Of a stretch of DNA of 64,000 bases, positions 46,268-57,361 are shown one piece after another (position 1 is the first letter of the stretch; every line of letters begins with the position of its first letter). Origin of the DNA: Triticum aestivum (lineage: Eukaryota > Streptophyta > Magnoliopsida > Poales > Poaceae); assembly GCF_018294505.1 (NCBI RefSeq), contig NC_057800.1:179118353-179182352 (forward strand), read 5' to 3'. Below the pieces are notes generated by a model. The model was not told where the DNA came from and made no database searches. It saw nothing but the letters and a program-made list of their open reading frames with translations. The translations under genes and the position numbers were made by a program.

Positions 46268-46297
46268 CTCCTTGCGTTTTGAGTTGGCATAACTCTT

Positions 46298-47044
46298 CTA
46301 CCTGGACTGAGCAATCTTCAGTCTGTCGCGAATCAACTTAACCTTCTCATCAGACTCCTTGATCAAGTCTAGTCCAAACAACTGTCGGTCTCCTACCTCG
46401 TCCCACATCAACGATGTTCTGCACCTTCGTCCATACAGGGCTTCAAATGGTGCCATCTTCAAACTGGCTTGATAGCTATTGTTGTATGAAAACTCAGCGT
46501 ATGGCAAATTGTCATCCCAACTAGATCCATAATCTAGCGCACAGGCTCTCAACATGTCCTCCAAAATTTGGTTGACTCTCTCTGTTTGTCCATCCGTCTG
46601 CGGGTGAAATGCGGTACTAAACTCCAATCTCGTTCCCAAGGTCTGATGCAACTGGTGCCAAAACTTTGAGGTAAACTGTGTTCCTCTATATGATACGATG
46701 GTCCTCGGAACTCCATGCAGACATACTATCCTGGACATATATATCTTGGCCAGCTTTGCACTCGTGTAGGTGGTTTTCACTAGGATGAAATGAGCTACTT
46801 TGGTCAAGCGGTCAACTACTACCCATATGGAATCATATCCTGCTTTGGTCCTGGGCAATCCGGTGATAAAGTCCATGCCCAGTTTATCCCACTTCCATTC
46901 GGGTATCGGCATAGGCTGTAACAGTCCTGCTGGCTTCTGATGTTCTGCCTTCACACGCTGACATACATCACATATGGCGACATACTCAGCAATATCCTTC
47001 TTCGTACCGGTCCACCAGAAATGTTCCTTCAAATCCAAATACAT
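46298..47044 (-). pseudogene. Integrase core with altered catalytic residue
   Basis: A 248-codon frame: CDVCQRVKAEHQKPAG (end of the zinc finger), KLGMDFITGLP (first Asp), GVPRTIVSYRGTQF and HPQTDGQTERVNQ (catalytic Glu). The second Asp, expected in IVSDRGTQF, is Tyr here (codon at 46688-46690, TAT for GAT). Without it strand transfer should fail. The frame ends at 46298 and resumes at 46267 in the next piece. Confidence 0.85.
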
Positions 47045-47078
47045 CTTGGTGTTTCCGGGGTGTATCGAGTAGGGTGAG

Positions 47079-47588
47079 TCATGAACCTCTTGAAGTATTA
47101 ACTTCCTGATTCCTGGTTATTGGGCACATAAACTCGGTCCTCAAACCATAGGGTATCGTGCTCATCTTCACGAAAACCTTTGGCCATTCCTTTCCCATCT
47201 TCTCCTTTATCTCGGCAATCTCCTTGTCCTCTTTCTGGGCTTCCCGAATCTTGTCCAGCAATGTCGACTGGACCTCCATTGTTGTGATAAATCCTCTAGG
47301 AACAATCTCCAATCAAAGTTCAATGATGTCCTCTGCTAATTCCTTAGGCAGTCCCTTGCTTTCAAGGATATTAGCATAACTCTTCTGGCTCAAGGCGTCT
47401 GCTATGACATTGGCCTTTCCTGGATGATAGTGTAGCTTCATGTCATAATCCTTTATAAGCTCCAACCATCTCCTTTGTCGAAGGTTCAGCTCCTTCTGGG
47501 TGAAAATGTACTTCAAACTCTTATGGTCCATGTACACATCACAACGGTTTCCAATAAGGTAATGTCTCCAGGTCTTCAATGCATGCAT
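47079..47588 (-). pseudogene. RNase H end and linker to integrase
   Basis: 47313-47588 reads [26 protein letters not shown] and [17 protein letters not shown], the second half of the Gypsy RNase H, and ends at a stop. 47079-47312 continues in another phase with QKEDKEIAEIKEKM. The split is a frameshift or stop within pol. Confidence 0.75.
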
Positions 47589-48322
47589 ACGGCTGCTAAC
47601 TCCAAATCATGCGTGGCATAGTTTAACTCATGAGGTTTAAGTTGTCGTGAGGCATACGAAACAACTCTCCCGTCCTGCATAAGCACACATCCAAGTCCTA
47701 AGCGTGAGGCATCATAGTACACTTGGAACTCCTTATGTATATCTGGCAGTGTTAGCACTGGCGTTGTAGTCAAGCGTTTCTTCAATTCTTGGAAACTTGC
47801 CTCGCAATCTTCTGTCCATTTAAACTTAGTATCCTTCTTCAACAGTTCAGTCATTGGCTTTGCAATCTTGGAAAAATTCTCGATGAATCTCCGGTAGTAT
47901 CCTGCGAGTCCAAGAAAACTGCGGATCTCGCTAACTGAAGTGGGTGCCAACCATTCAGTGACTGACTGAATTTTGCTGGGGTCTACTGCTATACCTTCTC
48001 CCGATATAACATGTCCAAGGAACCCAACTTCCTTCAACCACAATTCGCATTTGCTAAACTTAGCATACAACTGGTGTTCCCTGAGTTTCTCGAGTACTAA
48101 GCGCAAATGCTCCTTGTGCTCCTCCTCGTTCTTCGAGTATACCATAATATCATCAATAAACACCACAACAAACTTGTCCAAATACTCCATGAACACCTTG
48201 TTCATCATGCTCATGAAATAGGCAGGGGCGTTAGTCAGTCCAAATGACATGACCGTGTACTCGTATAATCCATATCGTGTTGTGAACGCTGTCTTCGGTA
48301 TATCCTTCTCTCGTATCTTCAA
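47576..48322 (-). pseudogene. RT (catalytic half) and RNase H start
   Basis: A 248-codon piece: [28 protein letters not shown], then [14 protein letters not shown] with the FIDD catalytic box, [14 protein letters not shown] connection ([14 protein letters not shown]), and [19 protein letters not shown], the first RNase H motif. It starts where the upstream frame (48319-50187) stops, so one small frameshift in RT divides the enzyme. Confidence 0.88.
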
Positions 48323-50187
48323 CTGATGATACCCGATCGCAAATCGATCTTCGAAAACACTTTAGCTCCTTGCAACTGATCAAACAGATCGTTGATCATC
48401 GGCAGTGGGTACTTGTTCTTAATCGTCACTTCATTCAATGCTCGATAATCAACAACCATCCTCAGGGATTTATCCTTCTTCTCAACCAAAAGTACTGGGG
48501 CTCCCCAAGGTGATGAACTTCTTCGGATGTATCCTTTCTCCAATAACTCCTTGATCTGTTTCTTAATTTCTTCCAGATCATTTGCGGGCATCCGATAGGG
48601 TCTCTTGGATATTGGTCCTGTACCTGGCAACAGCTCTATCAAAAACTCAATGTCTCTATCCGGTGGCATGCCTGGTAACTCCTCTGGAAAAACATCCGGG
48701 TAATCCTTCACTACAGGCACTTCCTCCTGAACAACTCCCGTAAGGGCATTCACTTGACTCCTCCTAGGCACATGCCTAGATACATACTTAATCCTTTTCC
48801 CTTCCGGGGTGGTGAGATAAATCGACCTACTAGCACAGTCAATGCTTCCTCCAAATTTTGACATCCAGTCCATACCCAATATCACATCCAATCCTTGTGA
48901 CTCCAAGATAATTAGGTCGGACGGAAAAACATGTGTACCAATGGTTAAGGGTATCTGGTCACACCATCTACTAGCCATATACTCTGCTCCGGGTGAACTC
49001 ACTAAAAGAGGGGTCCTAAGGGTTTGGGTTGGTAGTTTAAACTTATCCACGAATCCCCTTGATATGTATGAATGCGATGCACCAGTATCGAAAAGAACAA
49101 GAGCGGTAAATGACTTAACCAAAAACTTACCTATTACCGCGTCCGGCTGCTCTTCAGCCTTCTCCACGTTAACGTGGTTCACTTGTCCTTTGTTGAATGG
49201 ATTTGGCTTCTTCCCCGCGCTCCCATTTCCATTTCCATTCTTTCCTTTAGGGCACTCCGTGGCGTAGTGTCCAGTCTTCCCGCACTTGAAACAAGTAACA
49301 TGACTTAAGTCCCTTTTGGCGGGTGTGGCTGGGTTGGGGCGGTTATGATTATTGTTGGTTCCGTTCCCATTCCCATTCTTAGATCCATTGTGGTTATGCG
49401 ATCCTCCTCCAGTGTGGTTGTGACCTCCATGGTTATGAACAAGTCCTCCCGAGTTCGGGGTTAGGCGAGGTTTCTGCTGAGCTCCTGAGTTAGACATTCC
49501 TTGTCCATACTTCCTCTTGCGGCTCTCAATCTGCTGCTGCTTCCCTTCAATCATAAGAGCCTTATCTACCAACTCCTGGTAGTTGTTGAAGGTTGCTACC
49601 ATCAACTGCATGCTCATCTCATCATTCAGCCCTTCCACAAACTTCTCCTGCTTCGCGGCATCTGTGGCCACATCATCAGGGGCGTAGCGAGATAACTTGC
49701 TAAACTCATCCATGTACTGAGCCATAGTATGGTTCCCCTGGCGTAGGTTGCGGAACTCCCGCTTCTTCATTTGCATAGCTCCAGTGGAGACATGGGCTGT
49801 GCGGAAAGCTTGCTGAAACTGGTCCCAAGTGACATTGGCTATAGGAAAAGTGGATGTGTAATTCTCCCACCATGAGGTTGCTGGTCCATCCAATTGATTT
49901 GCGGCAAAGCGCACTCTCTCAGCATATGTGCAACCTGCGGTGGTCAACTCCCTTCCAATGCGACGTAGCCAATCGTCCGCAACTATGGGCTCGGTGCTAC
50001 TGGAAAACACCGGTGGTTGTAACCTTAGAAAACAGGCTAGGTTGTCCATGGGCGGCGGGTTGTTGTTGTTGTTCTTATTATTGTTGCCCTGATTCTGAAC
50101 TAGCAATTGCATCAAGGTATTCTGCTGTTGGATCAACTGGGTGAGCTCCAGTGGGAAGGCAAAATCGGTGTCATGTCTTGGAGGCAT
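48319..50187 (-). CDS. Gag, protease and RT N-terminus of the chromodomain element
   Basis: A 622-codon open frame beginning [12 protein letters not shown]. Gag core: residues ~60-240, with [13 protein letters not shown], then [31 protein letters not shown] knuckle, [14 protein letters not shown], lies near residue 300, after an N/G/H-rich stretch. The protease active site is [13 protein letters not shown] near residue 365, then [12 protein letters not shown] begins with [28 protein letters not shown]. The frame ends just before the MSFG block, where it passes to the next phase. This is the best preserved gag in the window. The single-frame gag-pol layout is usual for chromoviruses. Confidence 0.9.
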   Translation of the reverse strand: MPPRHDTDFAFPLELTQLIQQQNTLMQLLVQNQGNNNKNNNNNPPPMDNLACFLRLQPPVFSSSTEPIVADDWLRRIGRELTTAGCTYAERVRFAANQLDGPATSWWENYTSTFPIANVTWDQFQQAFRTAHVSTGAMQMKKREFRNLRQGNHTMAQYMDEFSKLSRYAPDDVATDAAKQEKFVEGLNDEMSMQLMVATFNNYQELVDKALMIEGKQQQIESRKRKYGQGMSNSGAQQKPRLTPNSGGLVHNHGGHNHTGGGSHNHNGSKNGNGNGTNNNHNRPNPATPAKRDLSHVTCFKCGKTGHYATECPKGKNGNGNGSAGKKPNPFNKGQVNHVNVEKAEEQPDAVIGKFLVKSFTALVLFDTGASHSYISRGFVDKFKLPTQTLRTPLLVSSPGAEYMASRWCDQIPLTIGTHVFPSDLIILESQGLDVILGMDWMSKFGGSIDCASRSIYLTTPEGKRIKYVSRHVPRRSQVNALTGVVQEEVPVVKDYPDVFPEELPGMPPDRDIEFLIELLPGTGPISKRPYRMPANDLEEIKKQIKELLEKGYIRRSSSPWGAPVLLVEKKDKSLRMVVDYRALNEVTIKNKYPLPMINDLFDQLQGAKVFSKIDLRSGIIS

Positions 50188-50381
50188 CTGAGGGTTTAGA
50201 TGGAAGAGATTAGAATAGAGAAGGGGTCTAATGGGAAAACACTACCCATATGCACATGAGACAAACACAATCATTTCACTCAATCAATCAAGCAAGGGCA
50301 TACAAACAATCTAGAACTATCGCACAAGTGCTCAATTACTACTAAATACATGGGGGAATACTAGTGATATATGGTAGTCAT

Positions 50382-51116
50382 CTAGAAGTTTTGATCGGTG
50401 GAAGACTCTATGATGTCTGCTCCAGCTTCGTCTTCATAGTCATCATCACTAGGATCGGAATCGGTGTCGTCGATGATGATGTAGTCCTCGGGGCGTATCT
50501 CTTTGGGTTCTTCTTCCTCTATTGGTGTTGGTCCTCCCATGAATACTCCGATCTTCTTAACCAGGTCGTCATTCTTCTCTAGTAGTGTCTTGATTTCCTC
50601 CTCATACCCATCGCGTGTAAACTTGAGTTCTTCCTCCAGCTCGATGATTCTAGTCTTCGCCTTCTTCAAGTCCATCATATCCGCGCACATCTGGTTCTAC
50701 TAGCGTCGAATGTGCTGGTTTAACTCCTGGATGAAAGCTGCAATGGATCTATCCTTCCTAGTGCTGGTTACTTCCCATTGCTCGTCTCGGTGCCCACATA
50801 TTTGGTAAATATTGTCCTTAAGCTCCCTGTTGTAAACTTCTCAAATGCGTCCAATGGTGATGTGGGCTGCCATGCTCTTGCCTAGACTCCAGGTGGGTGC
50901 TTCGAAAGAAAACTCTATGGGTTTAGAAGTTGGCGAGAACGTCCTTCCTGGAACTTGTACTTGTATCCTCCAGCGCTCCTCTTCAGGTAAAGTGGCATTG
51001 TACGTCCCGGTGAAACTTGGTATTCCAATGTTCAGGTACCTAGTGACTTCCTTCAAGTGGCGTCCAAAAGGTGTGTCTTCATCCGGTTGGGCAAACTTGT
51101 TCTTCATCTCCGCCAT
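50382..51116 (-). pseudogene. Extra ORF upstream of gag, coiled coil and acidic tail
   Basis: Between the primer site and gag one frame of 244 codons begins MAEMKNKFAQPDED and ends DIIESSTDQNF. It is interrupted by TGA at 50841 and by two adjacent TAG codons at 50697-50702. The N-terminal ~90 residues include TRYLNIGIPSFTGTYN and FSPTSKPIEFSFEAP and match no domain I know. The C-terminal part has a heptad-like stretch (KTRIIELEEELKFTRDGYEE), then a highly acidic tail (DDTDSDPSDDDYEDE). The frame has no indel and all three stops could come from C-to-T changes, which suggests it coded for protein until recently. Function unknown; it could be a leader protein of this element family. Confidence 0.6.
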
Positions 51117-51208
51117 CCTAAAGAGTAGAAAATGGAGAGGAGTTAGAAATGAGAAGAGAAGGGTGACCTAGGGTTTATCTTAGTGGTCGTGTCCTACACT
51201 CAGCGTGT

Positions 51209-51220
51209 GCTCTGATACCA
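51209..51220 (-). other. Primer binding site (initiator tRNA-Met)
   Basis: TGGTATCAGAGC on the minus strand, three bases from the LTR edge at 51224. Confidence 0.85.
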
Positions 51221-51223
51221 TCT

Positions 51224-53961
51224 TGTAACGACCCGACCTCAGATGGTCAAGTCTCTGTGCTTCAGTGTCATCCTTGGATCGGTAATGCTGACACACACTA
51301 TACTCGAAGGATTTATAACAGAGTAGCAATCACACACTTATTACATCGAATGTCTCAAAAGAGAGAACTTATTACAAAAATATGGCTTAAGGCCATCTAA
51401 TACGATAACAGTGGAAGGCTTGGAAGATAAAGTGAGTCCATCAACTCCAACGGCATAGCTCAGCTGCACGGAAACGACCTAACGAACCTTACCCCTCGTC
51501 TGAAAAGTCTGCAACATAATACGTTGCAGCCCGAAACGGGTCAGCGCGTGGAATATGCTAGCAAAGTAACACAATAGAGCAAGAACAGAATAATGCTATC
51601 ACTACATGCATATTTGGCTGGTGGAAAGCTCTATGGTTATAGTTTTGCAAAAAGCCATTTTTTTCCTACAACAAAGGAATAGATTTTAATTTTACTATCA
51701 TGCTAGTTGAAACATCATTGAGAAGGTTCCTCCAACTCAATCCCAATTAAGGTGATTAACAACCCAACAATATTAGTTAAACATGATGAGATACTTTTGA
51801 TAACCCAATTACTAGATACTCAAGAATTGTCCATAACCGGGGACACGGCTAACCATGATTAGATTGTACACTCTGCAGAGGTTTGCGCACTTTTCCCCAC
51901 AAGACTCGATCTCCTCCGTTGGATTTCTCGCACTACATAGTGTTTGAGAAACTGATGACCGAGACACAGTCTTTCAGAAACATTAACTCTCTACTCCGGA
52001 CAGACCATACCAAACCTACATCCCACTACCAATTGATCTGCCTCTTCAAGAGCTTCACATAACTTACTCAACTATGCTAGAGCCCATAATAGCTTGTGGC
52101 TGCACACGGAAGTTTCTAGCATGAATCATCTCAGTTCCCTTTGAGCCTGGGTGGCGGTCCATAGGAAGATCACACGGGTACTCCGGGATTTCCAAAAATA
52201 CATGCAACACTGGGTACTCCAGGTGCCTCAATCCACCCAGTTGTTTGGTTAAGTTGCCACCTTAAGTTGAACCATTAATTAACAAGCTCACATCTGTCAT
52301 GTATTTCACTCAAACCCAAACCACGTCTACAAGCATAGCATAGCATATATAAGCAACGCGTAGAGTAACTCCCAGGGGTTTGAATGTAACTGGGAAATAG
52401 GTTCTACCTCATCAACTACTTCTAAACCCACAAGTTAATGACATCCTAATCATGCAATGTTTGAGGATTGAAACTAATGCATAAAAACTGGGTGATAAAA
52501 GGGATATGATCAAAGTGTTACTTGCCTTGCTGATGATCTGCGAAACCTAGGGACTCGTAGTAGCACGCTTCGTACTCCGGGTGTTCTATCGCAAGCAAAC
52601 AATAGCATATGTAAGTAACAAGCAATGATGCACAAGCGAAACTCAAACAAACGAGGTTTACCAGAAATTTCAAATTAAGAACTCCGGTTCGCAAAAAGAA
52701 TCAAATCAAATAGAGCAACGAAGCTCAAACGGCGAAAGAAAGAAGCTTCGTTTACTAATCTGAAACTAGGTCAAATTTTACAGTAAAGAAAACTTGTTTG
52801 AGTTGGTTAAGCGGAAAGAGGGTCTCGAGACGAAACTCTAGGCGCTTGAATCACTTGATTCTGACTAACGAGCGAAAAGGTAAACAGAAACTAAGATCGG
52901 ATCAGAAATCACGATCAGAGAAAATCGCGGAATAAATCCGGTAAAAGAAAACCGACGAACAGACTAACAAACGAGCGTTCGTTGGCTGTTTCTAACGGGC
53001 GAAGAACCGTTCGTTAAAACGAACGTTCGGACGAACGTCCGCCAAATAGAAGAACCGAGAAAAAACGGTCAATCCAAAAAAATGGATCTAAGGGTTTCTA
53101 AAAAACCGGTCGGTCTTTATAAAAAAACTGGCGGCTGGGCGCGGCGGCTACCTCCGGCGAGAGGTCCGGTGGGGCAGCGGCGCTCGGCGGTGGCGCGGGC
53201 TGCGGCTGCGGCGGCAGCAGGCGGCGGCGCGGCGCGGCGCGAGCGGCGGTGGCTAGGCGGCACGGGCGGTGGAGGTGTGGTGGGGTGTTGGGGGCGGGGT
53301 GGCGGCATATATAAGGGCGTGGCGGGGCGGCTTGGATGAGGGGGCAGGGCGCGGCGGCGGAGAGGAGTCCGGCTCGGACTCCTAGTCCGAGTCGGCGGCG
53401 GCGACGCTCGCGGGGAAGGCGGCGGCGGTGGCGGCCTGGCACGGCTGGGCCTTAGGCCCAGTCGGCGCGGGAACCTTTTTTTTAATAATTTCACCGACCG
53501 AAATAAAATCCTAAAAAATAAATAAAAATCTAAAAATGCCAAAATAAATTTTCACCGTCTAAATAAAATATTTAGAACGAGATGAACATTTTCTTGGCCC
53601 TAAAATGCAATTTTGGAAAACGTGCAATTTTTCTAATGCAAACAAAATTGCAATAAAATCCAAATAAAGCAATTATTTGATTTTAATATTTTTCCTCCAA
53701 TATTTCAATTATCTTGGAGAAGTCATATTATCTCCTCTCATATATGTGAAATATTTTTTTGGAGAGAAAATAATTAAAACCAAAAATCCTCGTTTCAAGA
53801 TTAGATAAAGATCAAATTTGAAAATCGGGAAATCCCCAACTCTCTCCGAGGGTCCTTGAGTTGCTTAGAATTTCGAGGATCGCGAGACAAAATGCGAATA
53901 AAATATGAAATGCATGGATGACTATGTATAACATTCCAAATTGAAAATTTGGGATGTTACA
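51224..53961 (-). repeat. 5' LTR (right) of the chromodomain element
   Basis: 2,738 bp, TGTAACGACCCG to GGGATGTTACA. It matches the left copy along its whole length, including the GGC-rich block (53150-53430) and the AT-rich block after it. Confidence 0.92.
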
Positions 53962-54305
53962 GCGTCATTCTCTTGCTTGTGATCGTCAAGCTTGTGGTCG
54001 AAGTAGTCCCTTGTATGTTGCTCGGAAAGTCACAAGTCGGCGGCGAGGTTGTCAATGCGTTCACTCATAGCTTGTTGCTCTTGATGCAAAGCATGTTGTG
54101 CACCAAAGAGGTGGCTCTTGGTGACGTAGGAGTTCATGTGGTCGTCGTGCTCAATGAGGAGTGGGTTGGTAGAAGTACATGGCCTATCCATCATTCCAAG
54201 AAAAATGTGAGTGGTAGAAAGGGAAGAACGAATACCAAATGTACCTTGACCAAAGTTGAAAGTGGATTGATGATCACTCCAATGTAGGACAAGGGAATAG
54301 CACAA
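53962..54305 (-). pseudogene. Gag N-terminal part of the CRM-like element
   Basis: The frame contains DDHMNSYVTKSHLFGAQHALHQEQQAMSERIDNLAADL, then a TGA at 54030 where CGA is likely, and continues to the target duplication of the chromodomain element. It links to 43021 once that insertion is removed. A helical, Q/E/H-rich region is what can be seen. Confidence 0.65.
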
Positions 54306-55789
54306 TTGGTACTAGCTCTTGTCGGTTTCTCACACCTACACAAGTAAAAGCTTATGGTGGAGCTTGGTTAGGACGGTGGCACAAAATTTGATGCAATTGT
54401 AAGTGAGCTTCAATAATGTTGTAAAAGATTCGCAAGATGCAATGTAACAAGTAGACCAAGCATATAAGGTACACGGAAACACACACGCAAAAGGTAAGTG
54501 GGGTTGGGCAACCAAGGATGAGCGAAAATGTGGAATCCACAAAAATGCTCTTGTTGCACAACACTAGAGAGACGCTAGCACGATTGCACAATAAGCGGAT
54601 ACAAAGAACTTTTGCAAAACCTACTTAGAAAAAATGCAATGACTTCTATCCCAAGTATGCTCTATGCAAGGTGTTTCGATGATATGATCCAAGATGATCT
54701 AGTATGACAATCTTAATGTTGTATGATGCTATGGTTCTTGCTTAAAAGCTCTTTTCTTATCTTTCCTCTTTGCTTAAAAGCTTGTTTGGCTCTTTGATGT
54801 TTGAGCTCTTTTCTCATGCAATGCTTGACGAACCAAGATAGCAATTGTGTATGCGATGACAACTTTGTGACACAAGAGATGATACCAATATATGCAACAA
54901 TGACGTATGTATGCTATGGGAAGTATGATCACCAATGTGCACAAGTATTATTGCCAGCAATACTCAATGGCTAGTCTCGATGGGTAAGCAGCGCAAAGGA
55001 GTAAGGCTATGATGGCTATCAATGTAATGGCAAGAGTGATATGTCCAATACCAAGACGAGGTTACTGTTTCTTGCGGACGGTATGGTGTCAAAATGGTGG
55101 ACTGAATAGCAAAATGTAGTCGAGGTGGTCATTGTTGATGACGCGTCCGTGGCGAAGATGAGCGGCGGTGATGTTGATGTCGAACCAAACCTAAATAGCC
55201 GAAACACAAGTAGGACACAGTATCACAACTCAAATTCTCAAAGCAAAATTGGACCAAAATTGTCGGAGTTGAAGTTGGTACGCGGTGGTTGTGTATGTGG
55301 TATATGGTGGGGCTATGCGGAAGTGGTGGAGGTATGCAGAAGTATATGTGGGCACCGGAACAAAATTTGGGGAAAATGACGAAAACGGGTGGTGGAGAGG
55401 AAGTGGTGATGCCAGGGGGCAGACGTCCGGGGTTGTGGCCGGATGTCCGGGGCGCCGGATGTCCGCGCTATCGGGCCAGATGTCCGCGCTCTGGATCCGT
55501 GGATGGATTCGAAGAAGGTCGTGAGGAGAGGTCAAATCCGGGCAAAATTCGGCTAAAATTTGTGGATGGAAATTGGGGAAAAGTTGATGGGAAGCTAGAT
55601 CTACCTGCAACACACGAAATCCGCGGATCAAATCCAACAAAACTTCATCACACCAACAAATCGCAAAAAAAATTGGGGCTATTTTGGTGGGCATCTTCGA
55701 AATCGGGGAAGAACTCAGCAAAATTAGGCTAGAAAACAAAGGGGGAGGCTCCGAAATCATGATCAACGTGGATCATGATACCAAGATGA
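54306..55789 (-). other. Leader of the CRM-like element
   Basis: About 1.5 kb without a supported gene. It holds copies of the CCGGATGTCC motif at 55421-55485. On the minus strand TTGGTATCATGATCC near the LTR edge (55771-55785) could be the primer site; it only partly resembles the initiator-Met site. Confidence 0.5.
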
Positions 55790-56794
55790 TGTAGGGTAGG
55801 AACCCTATAGCCCGATCTTTCACAAGAGGAGAAGATCCTGCGAAGAACACGAAGAACACAAGGAGGGAAACGATGGAAAACACGGGGGAAACACAAGAAA
55901 AACACTAAACCAACAAGAACAAGTTACACATGTGCTAGATCCTCGAATACAGAGGGTTCACACGGTACACAATCAACCAAGGATGATACAAGGGTAACGG
56001 TCTTCTCCATGAGGAGGTCTTGATGTTCTTCTCCGCAAGGAGGTCTTGAATCCAAAGGGATCTTCTCCGAAGAGGCCGTGGTCTCTCACGAGGATTAGAT
56101 CCGATGTGGATGAGCAAAGCTCTATCTCTTAAAATGAGCTAAACCAACGCTAAACATAGAAAGTTGGATGAGATGGAGTATATATAGTCTAGGGGGAGAA
56201 GGGGTACACGGGCCTCGGCCCTTCACTATGCGCAGACAAGGGAGGCCGGACGTCCGGGCGTCGGGCCGGATGTCCGGGCTTTCACGCGACGCCGGATGTC
56301 CGGGCTGGAGTGGTGGGCTTTGTTGCTCTCGAGTTCGGAGGGGTCCGGATTTTCAGGCTGGTGGCCGGATATCCGGGGCACGGGAAAGGCCGGATGTCCG
56401 GGCTGGCGAGGCCGGATGTCCGGGGCCTATAGCTTCTGGCGGATGCGCAACTATGGTGGTAGGAGCTCCATGGGCCGGACATCCGGGGTTGCGGCCAGAT
56501 GTCCGTGGCCTGGGAGGTGTACTTGACTCCTTCCGATGGTTCTCTTCATCCGTGAACTTGGGGACTTGTACATCTTCATGTGCATCCTCGGGAGGGTCCT
56601 CTTTGTACCTAATCATGCACAACAACTCGGACTTAGGTAGTAGCCATGTCTCATGCATAGAATGTGGAAGTTCAGAGAGGAGTGAGTTCACCTTATCTTC
56701 GATAGCCTTGGCTCGGGCTCTTGTCATTGGTCCAAGTGGTGTCGTTGGAGGTGTAGGTGCGTCCATGGGGATGATCATGGGATGCTCCGCATCA
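55790..56794 (-). repeat. 5' LTR (right) of the CRM-like element
   Basis: 1,005 bp, same length as the left copy. A minus-strand TATA box lies near 56176-56187 and the CCGGATGTCC cluster at about 56246-56510. It also retains the duplicated C-terminal coding segment (AEHPMIIPMDAPTPP) from the part of pol that overlaps the 3' LTR. Confidence 0.92.
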
Positions 56795-57361
56795 GCTTCC
56801 ATAAACTTATAGCTCTAGTGCATCTGTTGCATGGCAATCCCTACTCACTCAAATTGATATCTATTGATGGGCATCTCCATAGCCCGTTGATACGCCTAGT
56901 TGATGTGAGACTATATCCTTCTTTTTGTCTTCTCCACAGCCACCTTTTATTCCACCTATAGTGCTATGTCCATGGCTCATGCTCATGTATTGCGTGAAAG
57001 TTGAAAAAGTTTGAGAACATCAAAAGTATGAAACAATTGCTTGGCTTGTCATCGGGGTTGTGCATGATTTAAATATTTTGTGTGATGAAGATGGAGCATA
57101 GCCAGACTATATGATTTTGTAGGGATAAGCTTTCTTTGGCCATGTTATTTTGAGAAGACATAATTGCCTTGTTAGTATGCTTGACGTATTATTGTTTTTA
57201 TGTCAATATTAAACTTTTGTTTTGAATCATAAGGATCTGAACATTCATGCCACAATAAAGATATTACATGGATAAATATATTAGGTAACATTCCATAGCA
57301 AAATTTATGTTTTTATCATTTACCTACTCGGGGAGGAGCAGGAATAAATCCTGGGGATGCT

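Larger units (their letters stand above)
43027..53961 (-). mobile_element. Chromodomain Gypsy element (Tekay-like chromovirus)
   Basis: 10,935 bp with LTRs 43027-45774 and 51224-53961, flanked by gcgtc (43022-43026 and 53962-53966). It sits in the gag of the CRM-like element and is the innermost layer of the nest. Minus-strand order: 5' LTR, initiator-Met primer site, an extra ORF, gag with CCHC knuckle, protease, RT, RNase H, integrase, chromodomain, 3' LTR. Chromodomains steer such elements to marked chromatin. The polyprotein carries frameshifts and a changed catalytic residue in integrase. In the first ~540 bp the LTRs differ at about 19 sites. Confidence 0.93.
37085..56794 (-). mobile_element. 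Chromovirus-like Gypsy element (CRM-like), interrupted
   Basis: Two 1,005-bp LTRs (37085-38089 and 55790-56794). The target copy is gcttc (37077-37081 and 56795-56799), with three extra bases (tca) at the left junction. Minus-strand order: leader, gag, protease, RT, RNase H, integrase, and a C-terminal frame that runs on into the 3' LTR. That last trait and the PMTRARAK tail recall the CRM clade; no chromodomain was recognised. A polypurine tract (AAGGGAGGGGAGA on the minus strand) adjoins the 3' LTR. The element minus its own insertion is about 8.8 kb. LTRs differ at about 36 of 470 sampled sites. Confidence 0.88.

Noticed and set aside
37085..56794. Centromere location based on the CRM-like element
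   Set aside because: CRM-like elements also occur outside centromeres, this copy is old and broken, and no centromeric satellite is visible.
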